Source of the DNA: Hymenobacter glacieicola
GTDB lineage: Bacteria; Bacteroidota; Bacteroidia; Cytophagales; Hymenobacteraceae
Direction: 5' to 3'
NCBI RefSeq assembly: GCF_014640315.1
Contig: NZ_BMGS01000002.1
Coordinates: 95,263 to 159,262, forward strand
DNA: 64,000 nt
This document shows, piece by piece, positions 18,753 through 27,369 of the stretch; the stretch's first letter is position 1, and each line of letters begins with the position of its first letter. A program made the translations under genes and the position numbers. The notes below the pieces were generated by a model, which was not told the DNA's origin, ran no database searches, and saw only the letters and a list, made by a program, of their open reading frames with translations.

Positions 18753-20156
18753 CTAATAGGCGTTCTTCTCGCCTTTCACCATATTCCAAAGCGTGAGGCC
18801 GATAATTTTCATATCGAGGCCGAACGACCAGTTTTCCACGTATTTCAGGTCGTACTCCACGCGTTTTTCCATGGTGCCTGCCTCGCGGGTTTCGCCCCGG
18901 AAGCCGTTCACCTGGGCGTAGCCGGTAATGCCGGGCGTTACGGCGTGGCGCATCTGGTAGGTGCGGATATGCTTGCTGTACTCTTCCAGCTGCGAAATCA
19001 TGTTGGGCCGGGGGCCTACCACCGACATGTGCCCGAGCAGGACGTTGAAAAACTGAGGCAGCTCGTCGAGGTTGTACTTACGCAGGTACTGGCCCACGCG
19101 GGTGATGCGGGAGTCGTTTTTGGTGGCCTGCAACTCGCTCTGGCCGTGGTCGGTGCGCATGGTGCGCAGCTTGTAACACGGAAAAAGCTGGTTGCGCTTG
19201 CCGGGCCGCATCTGTTTAAAGAACACCGGTCCGCGCGAATCCAGCTTGATCAGCAGGGCCAGGGCCGTCAACACGAACGGGAACACACCCAAAATAATGA
19301 CCAGCGAAAAGGCAATATCAAACAGGCGCTTCAGCATCTGGTTGGTGCGGATGCCCAGGGGTGCGTGCCGAATCGTCAGGATCGGCATGTGGTCGTAGAA
19401 GTACACGTTCACATCTTTACGGACGGTGCCGCGGAAATCGGGGACAATACGGAACGACAGGAAATGGTCATCGGCGAAGCGCGACAAGTCTTCAATCAGC
19501 TGCCGGCGGTCCAGGGGCATGGCGAAGTAGATTTCGTCTACCTGGTCGCGCACGCAGAAGCTTTTTAGGTCTGAAACGCGGCCACGCACCAAGTGCTTTA
19601 GTCCGGCGGGCACGTGCTCGGTGCTATCCGTGAAAAAGCCCATGAACTGGTTGGCAATCGGGTCGTGCGACTCCAGGAAGCGGTAGAGTTCCTGGCCGCT
19701 GGCCCCGGCCCCTACAATTACGAAGCGGCTGTGGGGCCGCGCCAGGTGGGTATGATAGGCCCGGTAGAGAAACGTTATCAGAAAGCGCCCCGCTACTACG
19801 GCCGTGACGGAGAAGCTGTACACCGAAAACAGGTAGCGTACGGGCAGCCAGTACATGCGCATGGCTACTACCGCTAGTAGCACAATGCCGGCGTGCAGCA
19901 GGAAGGTGCGCATCAGGTGCAGCAGCTTCTCTGGGTAGGTAATTAGCCGGTCAGTGCGGTATATGTTGGCAAACTGCCCCGATATAATCCACCAGATCAG
20001 AGCAAAGATGGCGTAGAAGAAGGGGTAATAGCCCCCGAAATACCAGTTGCCTAGAAATAAATAACCAGCTACTCGAAAAGCCCCGAAAATCAGCAATACG
20101 TCTACCAGAGGCAGAATAAAGCGCGATGTATCAGAGTAATGTCTGTAGCGTTCCAT
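18753..20156 (-). CDS. Undecaprenyl-phosphate sugar phosphotransferase (priming enzyme)
   Basis: 467 residues, WcaJ-like. Four or five N-terminal membrane spans (residues about 12-130) precede a Rossmann-like central domain (FVIVGAGASGQELYRF) and a cytoplasmic catalytic bacterial sugar transferase domain from about residue 275. There KRLFDIAFS and the last hydrophobic segment lead into KMRPGKRNQLF-like and CYKLRTM motifs, then VVGPRPN and the C-terminal YDLKYVENWSF. It transfers hexose-1-phosphate to undecaprenyl phosphate, starting the repeat unit. It heads the leftward block, with its promoter in the AT-rich stretch 20157-20349. Confidence 0.93.
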   Translation of the reverse strand: MERYRHYSDTSRFILPLVDVLLIFGAFRVAGYLFLGNWYFGGYYPFFYAIFALIWWIISGQFANIYRTDRLITYPEKLLHLMRTFLLHAGIVLLAVVAMRMYWLPVRYLFSVYSFSVTAVVAGRFLITFLYRAYHTHLARPHSRFVIVGAGASGQELYRFLESHDPIANQFMGFFTDSTEHVPAGLKHLVRGRVSDLKSFCVRDQVDEIYFAMPLDRRQLIEDLSRFADDHFLSFRIVPDFRGTVRKDVNVYFYDHMPILTIRHAPLGIRTNQMLKRLFDIAFSLVIILGVFPFVLTALALLIKLDSRGPVFFKQMRPGKRNQLFPCYKLRTMRTDHGQSELQATKNDSRITRVGQYLRKYNLDELPQFFNVLLGHMSVVGPRPNMISQLEEYSKHIRTYQMRHAVTPGITGYAQVNGFRGETREAGTMEKRVEYDLKYVENWSFGLDMKIIGLTLWNMVKGEKNAY

Positions 20157-20349
20157 AAGCTGAGAAGAAAGGTGCTAAGGAAACTAAACGGTGAAAAAAT
20201 GCAGAAAGACCAACTACCTACTTACCGAACAAAGAAACACATAATTGTTCTTTAAACAATAATAAATAGTATTAATTTTTAAAAGCAGTAAACTATACCT
20301 CGAAATGATTCATATAGTTACGTCAGGCCCCAAACTTATTGCCTAAAGC

Positions 20350-20397
20350 CAGCCTGCCCGCCCGTAATGGCAGAAACCATTAGAGGCGGGCAGGCTG
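20350..20397 (-). terminator. Strong hairpin, probable terminator
   Basis: A 13-bp GC-rich stem (20350-20362 with 20385-20397) is extended by an inner TAATGG/CCATTA stem. It lies 25 bp downstream of the stop of the T9SS protein gene. The T tract after it on the minus strand is poor. Confidence 0.6.
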
Positions 20398-20422
20398 CAA
20401 TTTTACCGCAATATGCTCTTAC

Positions 20423-22333
20423 TCAGGGATTCACCTGCAGCCAGCCTTTGTACCTACGGCCGTCGGTGTAGGTAATCAAAAAGTAGTAGGTGCTGGCTAC
20501 GCCGACCCCGCTCCAGGCAAAGCTTCGGCTACCAGATCGGTATACCTCCCTCCCCCACCGGCTGTAAATAGCAATACCGCCGAAGCGCCCGTCGCACAGA
20601 TCGGGCGGTAAGTCCGGCAGCACAAACGCGTCGTTCTTGCCGTCGCCGTTAGGCGTGATGATATTGGGTGGCAGGAAGGCAACCGTATCGGGCGTTGGAA
20701 CCAGTTCAAAACGGACCGTTCGGGTTTGGCTGAGGGTAGTGCAGGTCGCCTGCTCCTGCAGCCGGAACGTGACCACCATATCCGGAAACTGCTGGGCGGC
20801 ACAGGAAGCCTGCCACTGAAACGTACCTGCCGCCTGGCCCCGCCCGTTTTGGGCTGTAAACGTCATGCCAGCGGCTGCTAAGTCGAAATTCTGCCCGGCG
20901 GCCGTCAGGGTCAGTGGGTCGCCATTTACGTCCAGCCCCGCCAGAGTAGCCGAGTAGGTAGTGCCCACGGGTACCCGCACGGTGATGGGGGGCGCGTCTT
21001 GGGCGTTGAGGCCGGGCGGGAAGGAAGTAGTAAGCTGGGGCGCGGCATTGGGTGGGGGCGCCGCCGTAAAGGCCACCCGCACCGTATCGCGCTTGGGCAG
21101 GCTGCACCCGTCGTCGGCCACAATTACGTCCAGCAGATACACCTGGCCCTTGGAATCCAGGCACTCGGAAAAGCAGAACCGGGCCGTGAGGGTGTCGGGG
21201 GTGCCGGGGCCCCGCACCACGCCGGTGGTGGCGGTAGTAAAGGTGGGCACGGGCGTGGTGAAATTGATGGGGCGCAGGGTTACCGTGAGGCGGGAGTTAG
21301 CATCGGGGTCAGTAAAGCGCACCCGCAGGCAGTGGTCGGCGCCGGCTACCAGCCGCAGCGTATCCCGGCCCGGGCGGTAGGGCACGCCCGCCGAAGAGCT
21401 AAGCTGCAGGCTGGGCACGGTGTTGCGGGGGCAGTTGAGCACGTAGAGCTGGAAGTCGCGGCGGGTTTCTCCTATTTTCTGTCCGCCCCGGTACTCGGTG
21501 CAGCGCACCCCAAACACAAATAAGCCCAGTTGGGTAGGTCGCACCATGAGGCGGCCGGTACGGGCGTCAATGCCCAGGGTAGGGTTGCCGGGAATCTGGT
21601 TTTGGGTGCCCAGCCCCGCTACCCACGAAATGGGGGCGTACGGCGCGGGCGCGGCCTGGGTGGGGCTGGAGTTACCAGTGCTGGCGTGGCCGTTCAGGGG
21701 CGTCACCATGTCGTACACCAGGGAGTCGCCATCGGGGTCTTGGCCGCCGAAATCATAGTAGAACAGCTCGCCCCGGCAGGCGTAGTCGCCCAGGGGCGGG
21801 AAGATGCGCGGGGTGGAGTCAAGGAAGGGACGGCCGTTGCGCACGACGGCCGGAAACTCCAGGTAAAAAGCCTGGGCTGCACTCAGGGAGTTGACGATAT
21901 TGCTCAGCCCTTGGTTGCGGCAGCAGCGTTCCACGGCCACGTAGTAGCCGGCCGGACTAGTGTACGTGGCCGCGGGCAGGGTGATATTGACGGTATAAAT
22001 GAGCTTGCGGGTACTAAGGGAGGAGCTAGTGCAGGCCGGATTCGTGTAGCTCACAAACGTGTTGCTGGTCAGGGGCAGCGTTATGTTTTGCATCCGCTGG
22101 TTGGTAGACTTCTCGAAGATGCTGGCCTGCATGTTGTTATCCAGGGCGGCGGGGCTCCCATTGATGGCATCGAAATAGAGGTTGAGCGTGAGGGCATACG
22201 TACTGCCCGACCGATACTGCAAATCCAGTTCGCCGCCCACAATATGCGTGGCGCGAGCAGCCGGCGCTACCAGCAACCATACCCCTACCACGGCCAGCCA
22301 TACTACCCGGGAAAAACGTGTACATCTTCTCAT
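20423..22333 (-). CDS. Secreted protein with type B T9SS sorting domain
   Basis: 636 residues from ATG 22333 (a TTG start two codons earlier is possible). The signal peptide has the core VVWLAVVGVWLLVAPAARA. The body holds Ig/PKD-like beta domains with DPDGDSLVYDM and DPDANSRLTVTL repeats. The C-terminal 85 residues (NIITPNGDGKNDAFVLP ... YYFLITYTDGRRYKGWLQV) are the gliding-motility-associated CHU_C domain, which directs export by the type IX system and surface attachment. The many paired Cys suggest an extracellular location. An adhesin or matrix role is inferred. Confidence 0.9.
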   Translation of the reverse strand: MRRCTRFSRVVWLAVVGVWLLVAPAARATHIVGGELDLQYRSGSTYALTLNLYFDAINGSPAALDNNMQASIFEKSTNQRMQNITLPLTSNTFVSYTNPACTSSSLSTRKLIYTVNITLPAATYTSPAGYYVAVERCCRNQGLSNIVNSLSAAQAFYLEFPAVVRNGRPFLDSTPRIFPPLGDYACRGELFYYDFGGQDPDGDSLVYDMVTPLNGHASTGNSSPTQAAPAPYAPISWVAGLGTQNQIPGNPTLGIDARTGRLMVRPTQLGLFVFGVRCTEYRGGQKIGETRRDFQLYVLNCPRNTVPSLQLSSSAGVPYRPGRDTLRLVAGADHCLRVRFTDPDANSRLTVTLRPINFTTPVPTFTTATTGVVRGPGTPDTLTARFCFSECLDSKGQVYLLDVIVADDGCSLPKRDTVRVAFTAAPPPNAAPQLTTSFPPGLNAQDAPPITVRVPVGTTYSATLAGLDVNGDPLTLTAAGQNFDLAAAGMTFTAQNGRGQAAGTFQWQASCAAQQFPDMVVTFRLQEQATCTTLSQTRTVRFELVPTPDTVAFLPPNIITPNGDGKNDAFVLPDLPPDLCDGRFGGIAIYSRWGREVYRSGSRSFAWSGVGVASTYYFLITYTDGRRYKGWLQVNP

Positions 22334-22408
22334 ACCCAATCAGAAAAGCAGTAAACCAATCCACCACCTGCCTCCCTCCCGCCAGAAAGCCACCCGAAGC
22401 CAACTGCC

Positions 22409-22570
22409 TTAAGAACCACCGGTGGTCGTGGTTGTGGTGCTGTCAGTGGCACGTGAAGGCCGGCAGTTTTTGCCGGCTTTGGGGCCGATGTTCGGGGTTT
22501 CGCAGGCCGTAAGCAGGCCCGCGCCCAGCACTACTGCTGCACTGGCCCGCAGGAGGAAGTTCTTGTTCAT
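22409..22570 (-). CDS. Small lipoprotein
   Basis: 53 residues from ATG 22570. A short basic N-terminus (MNKNFLLR), a hydrophobic stretch and the lipobox LLTAC predict export and lipidation. The mature part is about 30 residues and ends in a Thr/Gly tail. Two further Cys-Pro features (ETPNIGPK, NCRPSR) are visible. It lies 75 bp upstream of the T9SS protein gene in the same direction. Function unknown. Confidence 0.6.
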   Translation of the reverse strand: MNKNFLLRASAAVVLGAGLLTACETPNIGPKAGKNCRPSRATDSTTTTTTGGS

Positions 22571-22970
22571 AAGAAAGGAGGAAAAGATGACAAAAGCTAA
22601 CAGTAACCCCTTCATAGGCTGCTCATTGCCTCCCCGCCAGGTAGAACCCCTGCTCTTTCAGGCAGAAAATGCCACAGGCTGCGTAAAGGGTTACTTTTTA
22701 AAAGTAATTTTCGCCCCGCCTTTCTTGCACCTCCCCCGACCAGCTCCAGCAGAGAACCGACCGGAACCCAGAGTGTACCGACTATTTGCCCTGCCTACTA
22801 GCGGGGCTCTCCTACCCTACCACACTAATAGGGAGTGTGACCAGCATGTGTTTCAGTTGCCTTCCTCCTATCGGTCATACTTCGGCTCCGGCTCTGCACG
22901 GCGTTTCTGCCTTTCCTGTTTACCCGCCTCATGCTGCCTCTGACAGCAATAGCAGGCGGTAGCGTCCAGG
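22571..22970. other. 400-bp gap without a gene
   Basis: No open frame here has the codon bias of its neighbours. The right part, just before the palindrome, is low in features. The promoter of the small lipoprotein should lie near 22571-22700, but no exact TAnnTTTG was found on the minus strand. Confidence 0.5.
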
Positions 22971-23044
22971 GCTGGAAGTAGCCCGCTTTGTGCTGTACCA
23001 TATATATATATATATGGTACAGCACAAAGCGGGCTACTTCCAGC
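22971..23044. repeat. Perfect 74-bp palindrome
   Basis: The two 37-nt arms (22971-23007 and 23008-23044) are exact reverse complements with no spacer; the centre is an alternating TA run. The right arm includes the last eleven bases of the LytTR regulator gene, including its stop codon at 23034-23036, so part of the gene end is mirrored outside the gene. There is no flanking T tract. It can act as a very strong hairpin in RNA or a cruciform in DNA. Confidence 0.95.
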
Positions 23045-23795
23045 GGCTGAAAAACTGGTCGAAGGAGTCGCGGTATGCGTCGCTGACGGGAATCGTGACC
23101 TCGCCGATGTGCACCGTGCCGCGCGTAACGGCGCTGATGTGGTTCAGCCCGACAATGTAGGACCGGTGCACGCGCATGAACTGGCGCGCGGGCAGGCGCT
23201 CCTCCAGCAGCTTCAGGCTCGATAAAGACAACAAAGGGCGGGTTTCACTGCGGCGATACACCTTCACGTAGTCCTTCAGCCCTTCGATGTAGCGAATGTC
23301 CTGAAAGGGCACGCGCACCAGCTGGTATTCTACTTTCAGGTAGAGGTAGTCCTCGGCCGGCGGTTCCGGGGCAGGTGCTGGTACGGGCGCCGGGGCGGGG
23401 GTAGCGGGGCGGGTCAGCTCGTAGTAGGCCTTGGCCTTCAGGGCAGCCCGCAGAAACTCGTCGTACTCGAAGGGCTTTACCAGGTAGTCCAGGGCATCTA
23501 CTTTGTAGCCATCGAGGGCAAACTGGTTGTAGGCCGTGGTGAAGATGATGCGCGGCGGGCGGCTCCCGGCGCTTCGGTCCAGGGTGCGGGCCAGCTCCAG
23601 CCCATTCAGGTCCGACATCTGAATGTCCAGAAACAGCACGTCGATGTGGGCGCCGGGCTCGTGCAGGCCGCGCAGGGCTTCCACGGCGCTGCTGTAGCGC
23701 CCCACCAGCTTCAGGAAGGGAGTCTGCTCGATGAAGGCCGAAACCAGCTTCAGGGCCAGCGGCTCATCATCCACGGCAATGCAATTCAAGATCAT
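23034..23795 (-). CDS. LytTR-type response regulator
   Basis: 253 residues. The receiver domain (1 to about 120) has the acidic pair D9/D10, the phospho-acceptor D57 in VLFLDIQMSDLNGLE, and the lysine in DYLVKPFEYDEF. A Pro/Ala linker (about 130-145) leads to the LytTR DNA-binding domain (RYIEGLKDYVKVY, FMRVHRSYIVGL). It is transcribed 83 bp after the sensor kinase gene and will be its partner. Its last codons are part of the 74-bp palindrome. Confidence 0.93.
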   Translation of the reverse strand: MILNCIAVDDEPLALKLVSAFIEQTPFLKLVGRYSSAVEALRGLHEPGAHIDVLFLDIQMSDLNGLELARTLDRSAGSRPPRIIFTTAYNQFALDGYKVDALDYLVKPFEYDEFLRAALKAKAYYELTRPATPAPAPVPAPAPEPPAEDYLYLKVEYQLVRVPFQDIRYIEGLKDYVKVYRRSETRPLLSLSSLKLLEERLPARQFMRVHRSYIVGLNHISAVTRGTVHIGEVTIPVSDAYRDSFDQFFSRWK

Positions 23796-23878
23796 GGGCT
23801 AACGCAACAGAAAGATACACAGAGAAGACCTACCCCGCGGCAGGCGTATCGGGCGGGGCTACTGCGGGCGGCCGGCGG

Positions 23879-25141
23879 TTAGAGCTGAAGCGTGAGCAGC
23901 ATGCGGTACTCATTGGCCGGGGTGCGTTCCTGCACCGCTAGGTGGTAGCGGCCGGCGTAGAGCAGCTCTAGCCGGCGGCGGGTGTTCGTGAGCCCGATGC
24001 CGCCGGCTTCCAGGGAATCGGGGGGTTCGGCAAACACGGAGTTGCACACTTCAAACACCACCAGGTGCGGCTCGGCGGCGACCTGGCGGAGCGCTACCTG
24101 GATGCGGCTGGGTGAGCCGGCGCGCACCCCGTGCTTGAAGGCATTTTCCACGAAGGGCAGCAGCAGCATGGGCGCAATGGCCGCCTCCTGCACGGTTTCG
24201 GGCAGGTCTAGCACTACGCTTACCTCGTCGGTCAGGCGCAGGTGCATCAGGTCGATGTAGTCGCGCAGGAAGGTGACTTCGTGGCTGAGCAGGGCCGTTT
24301 GGGCGGGCGTTTCATAGAGCACGTAGCGCATCATCCGGGACAGGCGGTGCAGGGCCGTGCGGGCCTGGGCCCCATCGATGAAAGTGAGGGAGTAGATGTT
24401 ATTGAGCGTGTTAAAGAAAAAGTGGGGGTTGATTTGCGCCTTCAGCAAGGAGAGTTCGGCGGCCAGACGCGCCTGCTCCAGTAACTGCCGGGTGTGCTCG
24501 TCGCGCTGGCTTTTCTGCACGGCGGCCACGCTCGTGCTCACGCCTAGCACAAACAGGGTCGTGAGCAGAATCCAGAGGTTGAAAAACCGGGCTTCGCCCT
24601 CCGGACCGTGCGGGCCGGGCGGACGGCCTGGTCCGCCGGGGCCCGGGTGTCCCGGCGGCCGGAACGAGTCGGGCAAACCAGGCGGACGCGGCGGACCGGG
24701 CGCACCCGGAGCCAGCCCGTCGCGGGTGGCAAAGATGGCGTGCCGGGCTTCGAAAAGGCGGCGGGGCACTTCCAACTCGGCATCCAGGCGCCAGTGCACC
24801 CACAGCACGGCCCCGGCCGCGGCCGCCCCCACCCCCAGGTACGCCAGCACCCGACGGCGGTAGAGCAGGCGCGGCACGGCCCAGTGCACGTTGGCGTAAA
24901 ACACGCCAATGAGCAGTCCCAGCACTACCCCCTGCTTCAGCCAGAAAACGCCGGGCAAAGGGCTGGGCTGGCCGGGCGGCGGAATGGCCAGAATCAGCCC
25001 CACCACAATCCAGATGAGGGTGTGGAGCAGCAGTACGGGAGCAACACGAGAAAGACGAGCAGGCACGAGCGGCGCGAACAAGCGAGGAAAACGCTGGTAA
25101 AGTACGGCCGCTGCTAGTGTCCTGGCGCCTCGTTCCACCAC
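23879..25141 (-). CDS. LytS/YehU-type sensor histidine kinase with collagen-like periplasmic loop
   Basis: 420 residues. Four membrane spans are visible (about 33-53, 65-90, 98-118 and 187-208). Between spans 3 and 4 lies a low-complexity loop of about 45 residues rich in G-x-P and P-G triplets. The cytoplasmic part has the His_kinase motif AQINPHFFFNTLNNIYSL (phospho-His) and the ATP-binding N box LLPFVENAFKHGVR, with GGIGLTNTRRRLE. N-terminus in and kinase in the cytoplasm put the collagen-like loop in the periplasm. The signal is unknown. Confidence 0.9.
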   Translation of the reverse strand: MVERGARTLAAAVLYQRFPRLFAPLVPARLSRVAPVLLLHTLIWIVVGLILAIPPPGQPSPLPGVFWLKQGVVLGLLIGVFYANVHWAVPRLLYRRRVLAYLGVGAAAAGAVLWVHWRLDAELEVPRRLFEARHAIFATRDGLAPGAPGPPRPPGLPDSFRPPGHPGPGGPGRPPGPHGPEGEARFFNLWILLTTLFVLGVSTSVAAVQKSQRDEHTRQLLEQARLAAELSLLKAQINPHFFFNTLNNIYSLTFIDGAQARTALHRLSRMMRYVLYETPAQTALLSHEVTFLRDYIDLMHLRLTDEVSVVLDLPETVQEAAIAPMLLLPFVENAFKHGVRAGSPSRIQVALRQVAAEPHLVVFEVCNSVFAEPPDSLEAGGIGLTNTRRRLELLYAGRYHLAVQERTPANEYRMLLTLQL

Positions 25142-25507
25142 CAGCCCGTATTCACCGACCAGCAGCCCTCTTTTATCGACCGTAGGTTACCACAATCAAG
25201 CAGTTACCTGTTTGCCAAGCAGCACCGGACCGCGCGGGAGCACGTCAGTGTACTCTCTGCCAGTTAAACTGACCACCACGTAAAGACGGGCGCTGCCCCG
25301 ACACGGAATTCTTCCCCGTTGCAGACCACCACCCTGTAGGACCAGGTTTCACGCCTTGCTACCCCCGCGGGCAGTACCCGTTGCCGGGCCAACGAGCCGC
25401 TGTACGCTAGCTCGACCATAACGCCGGCTACCTACTTCGCGTAAGGTTACCTTGCCGGTCGTTACAGGTGTGTGTCTGCCGGCAAGAGCTACACCTATTG
25501 CAATACA
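25142..25507. other. Gap between kinase and terminator, no protein gene seen
   Basis: Frames across this stretch lack host codon bias. It contains the short inverted repeat TTGCCGG...CCGGCAA near 25450-25490 and runs into a good rightward terminator at 25508. A rightward non-coding RNA could end there. I cannot name a known RNA family. The kinase promoter must also lie in the left part. Confidence 0.4.
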
Positions 25508-25538
25508 AGCCCTGGCTGACGAGCCGGGGCTTTTTATT
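25508..25538 (+). terminator. Rho-independent terminator of an unidentified transcript
   Basis: A 10-bp stem (25508-25517 with 25522-25531, one G-T wobble), a 4-nt loop and a TTTTTATT tail. No rightward protein gene precedes it, so it either ends a small RNA or insulates the downstream operon. Confidence 0.8.
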
Positions 25539-25780
25539 GTCGGGCGGCAGAGCAGCCCGCGGCATCTTCCTGCCACTACCAAAAGCAGCTGAGCTTTGTC
25601 GCGAAGTAGGGCTTGCAACATGAGCCACGCCTTTCTCCGCTGCCGTCGGCGCACTTGTAAGCTCAAGCAGCGCGCCCAAAAACCGCCTCTTGTAGAAAGC
25701 TGCCTTACCGTGATTTGCAGGAACAGGAAGCACTTGCTAGTGCTGCCGCACCAGAGCAGGGCGGTTGCGAAGAAGAAAAT

Positions 25781-25812
25781 TTTGTAGTCTGGTGAAGCGC
25801 GCTTTACCTTTG
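25781..25812 (+). promoter_or_regulatory. Promoter of the SAM-riboswitch operon
   Basis: TTTG at 25781-25784, a 20-nt spacer and TACCTTTG at 25805-25812 match the Bacteroidota -33/-7 consensus exactly. Transcription would start near 25820, about 22 nt before the riboswitch P1 helix. Confidence 0.75.
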
Positions 25813-25841
25813 CCGCACTCAATTCTTTACCGAAAGGATTG

Positions 25842-25935
25842 TTTTTATACAGAGGCGTGGAGAGACAGGCTCGACGAAACGCCGGCAACCTTCAGTAATC
25901 AACTGAAACGGTGCCAACTCCTGACCATATAAAAA
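25842..25935 (+). ncRNA. SAM-I (S-box) riboswitch
   Basis: All core S-box parts are visible. P1 is a perfect 8-bp helix (25842-25849 with 25928-25935). P2 pairs GGCGT with ACGCC. The conserved GGCAACC is at 25884-25890. P3 pairs TTCAGT with ACTGAA. GGTGCCAACTCC closes the core. S-box RNAs bind S-adenosylmethionine and usually switch sulfur and methionine genes off. The operon behind it encodes an ATP-grasp protein and a flavin monooxygenase. The untranslated stretch from here to the ATG is about 400 nt. Confidence 0.93.
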
Positions 25936-26142
25936 CAACGTACCGTGAACCGCTTCCCGCACTTCGCCCCCACTCCTGCCACCCTTGCTTCCGTACAGCA
26001 TGGCTGTTGTGGCACGTGTTGTTGGGCGGTCTGTACGCCGCTGGCCGGGTAGGGTACAACCGGCTGAGCGCTGCTCCCAGCCCAGGAGTTTCCCCGACAG
26101 GTTCTGCTGATGCAATCCGCCGCGCCTTTCGGGGCCCGGCTC

Positions 26143-26164
26143 GCCCGGCAGTAACCGGGCTTTT
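26143..26164 (+). terminator. Small hairpin with T tract, possible riboswitch expression platform
   Basis: A 6-bp GC stem (26143-26148 with 26155-26160) is followed directly by TTTT. It lies between the SAM riboswitch and the ATP-grasp start and may be the regulated terminator. It is more than 200 nt from P1, so the link is uncertain. Confidence 0.4.
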
Positions 26165-26331
26165 GCTGCGGCGCTTTGCCTCCTACCTCGTTACGCGCCT
26201 CCAAACCCTGGTTTTTCGGTTTGCCCGGGTCCTGCCGCCGGCCCCTACCCTTCCCGGGGTTAACCTGCTTTTGCTGCCCGTACCAGAGCGGCTTTCCCTG
26301 ATTTTCTACTTCTCTACTTCTTCCCCCGCGC

Positions 26332-27366
26332 ATGTCACAGCACGTGAAGCCGATTGGCATTTATTTCGAACACCCCGAGTGGTTTAAGCCCCTGTTTGCC
26401 GAGCTGGACCGCCGCGGCCTGCCCTACGAGAAAATTGACGCCGCCCACCACCTCTTCGACCCCTCGGAAACCGCGAGCCGCTACGCGCTGGTCGTGAACC
26501 GCATGAGTTCTTCGGCCTACCTGCGCGGCCACGGCCAGGGCATCTTCCATACGGCCGGCTACGCAACCCACCTGGAGCGCATCGGCACCCGCATCATCAA
26601 CGGCTCGGCGGCGACGGCCATCGAAACCAACAAGGCCCGGCAGCTCAGCCTGTTTGCTTCGCTGGGGCTGAAATTCCCGAAGTCCTTCGTAATTAACCAC
26701 GCCTCCCGCGTGCCCGACGCGGCCCGCCAGCTGCAGTTCCCCATCGTGGTGAAAGTGAACATCGGGGGTAGCGGCGCCGGCATCATCCGCTTCGATACCA
26801 TCGAGGGGGTAGAAGCCGCCGTGGCCGCCGGGCAGATTGACCTGGGCATCGACCAGACGGCTCTGGTGCAGGAGTACGTAACGCCCCGGGGCGGCCACAT
26901 TCACCGCGTGGAAACCCTCAACGGCAAGTTCCTCTACGCCATGAAGGTGTACACCACCGGGGAGAGCTTTAACCTGTGCCCCGCCGAAATCTGCCAGATT
27001 CCGGAGGAGCCCGCCGCCGGTGATTTCTGCCTCACCGAGGCCCCCAAGAAGGGCATTCAGGTGGAAGCCTTTACCCCGCCCGCGGAGGTAGTAGAAGCCG
27101 TGGAGCGCATTGTGGCCGCCGCTAAAATCGACGTGGGTGGCATCGAGTACCTCATTGACGACCGCACCGGCGACGTGCTATTCTACGACGTCAACGCCCT
27201 GTCCAACTTTGTGGCCGACGCCGTGAACGTGGTGGGCTTCGACCCCTACGCCCGCTTCGTGGACTACCTCGAAACCCAGATTGGCGCCCCGAACCCCGGT
27301 AGCCAGCCGGTGTCAGCAGAAGCCGTATCCTCCACCCCACAGCCGGTAGCGGCTTCTATTCACTAA
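26332..27366 (+). CDS. ATP-grasp ligase, RimK-like
   Basis: 344 residues. ATP-grasp signatures: FPIVVKVNIGGSGAGIIRF (nucleotide loop), TALVQEYVTPRGGHIHRVE (adenine/hinge), FLYAMKVYT, and YLIDD...VLFYDVNALSNF with the Mg-binding Asp and Asn. The N-terminal IGIYFEHPEWFKPLFAEL is a Rossmann-like pre-ATP-grasp domain. Such enzymes join a carboxylate to an amine or thiol through an acylphosphate. It is the first gene behind a SAM riboswitch and is separated by 3 bp from a flavin monooxygenase gene, so a role in sulfur or methionine-related metabolism is inferred. The substrate is unknown. Confidence 0.82.
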   Translation: MSQHVKPIGIYFEHPEWFKPLFAELDRRGLPYEKIDAAHHLFDPSETASRYALVVNRMSSSAYLRGHGQGIFHTAGYATHLERIGTRIINGSAATAIETNKARQLSLFASLGLKFPKSFVINHASRVPDAARQLQFPIVVKVNIGGSGAGIIRFDTIEGVEAAVAAGQIDLGIDQTALVQEYVTPRGGHIHRVETLNGKFLYAMKVYTTGESFNLCPAEICQIPEEPAAGDFCLTEAPKKGIQVEAFTPPAEVVEAVERIVAAAKIDVGGIEYLIDDRTGDVLFYDVNALSNFVADAVNVVGFDPYARFVDYLETQIGAPNPGSQPVSAEAVSSTPQPVAASIH

Positions 27367-27369
27367 GCC

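Noticed and set aside
20331..20338. TAAGTTTG as a promoter for the priming transferase (minus strand)
   Set aside because: It matches the -7 box, but no -33 TTTG is at the right distance and the strong hairpin at 20350 would overlap the upstream part.
22990..23025. Promoter in the TATATA run
   Set aside because: The run is the centre of a perfect palindrome and has no TAnnTTTG or TTTG partner.
25349..25888. 179-codon minus-strand frame
   Set aside because: It runs through the promoter, the riboswitch and a terminator on the other strand and shows no motif.
25911..26387. 158-codon frame between the SAM riboswitch and the ATP-grasp gene
   Set aside because: It starts inside the riboswitch, overlaps the ATP-grasp start and has no protein-like pattern. 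More likely untranslated leader.
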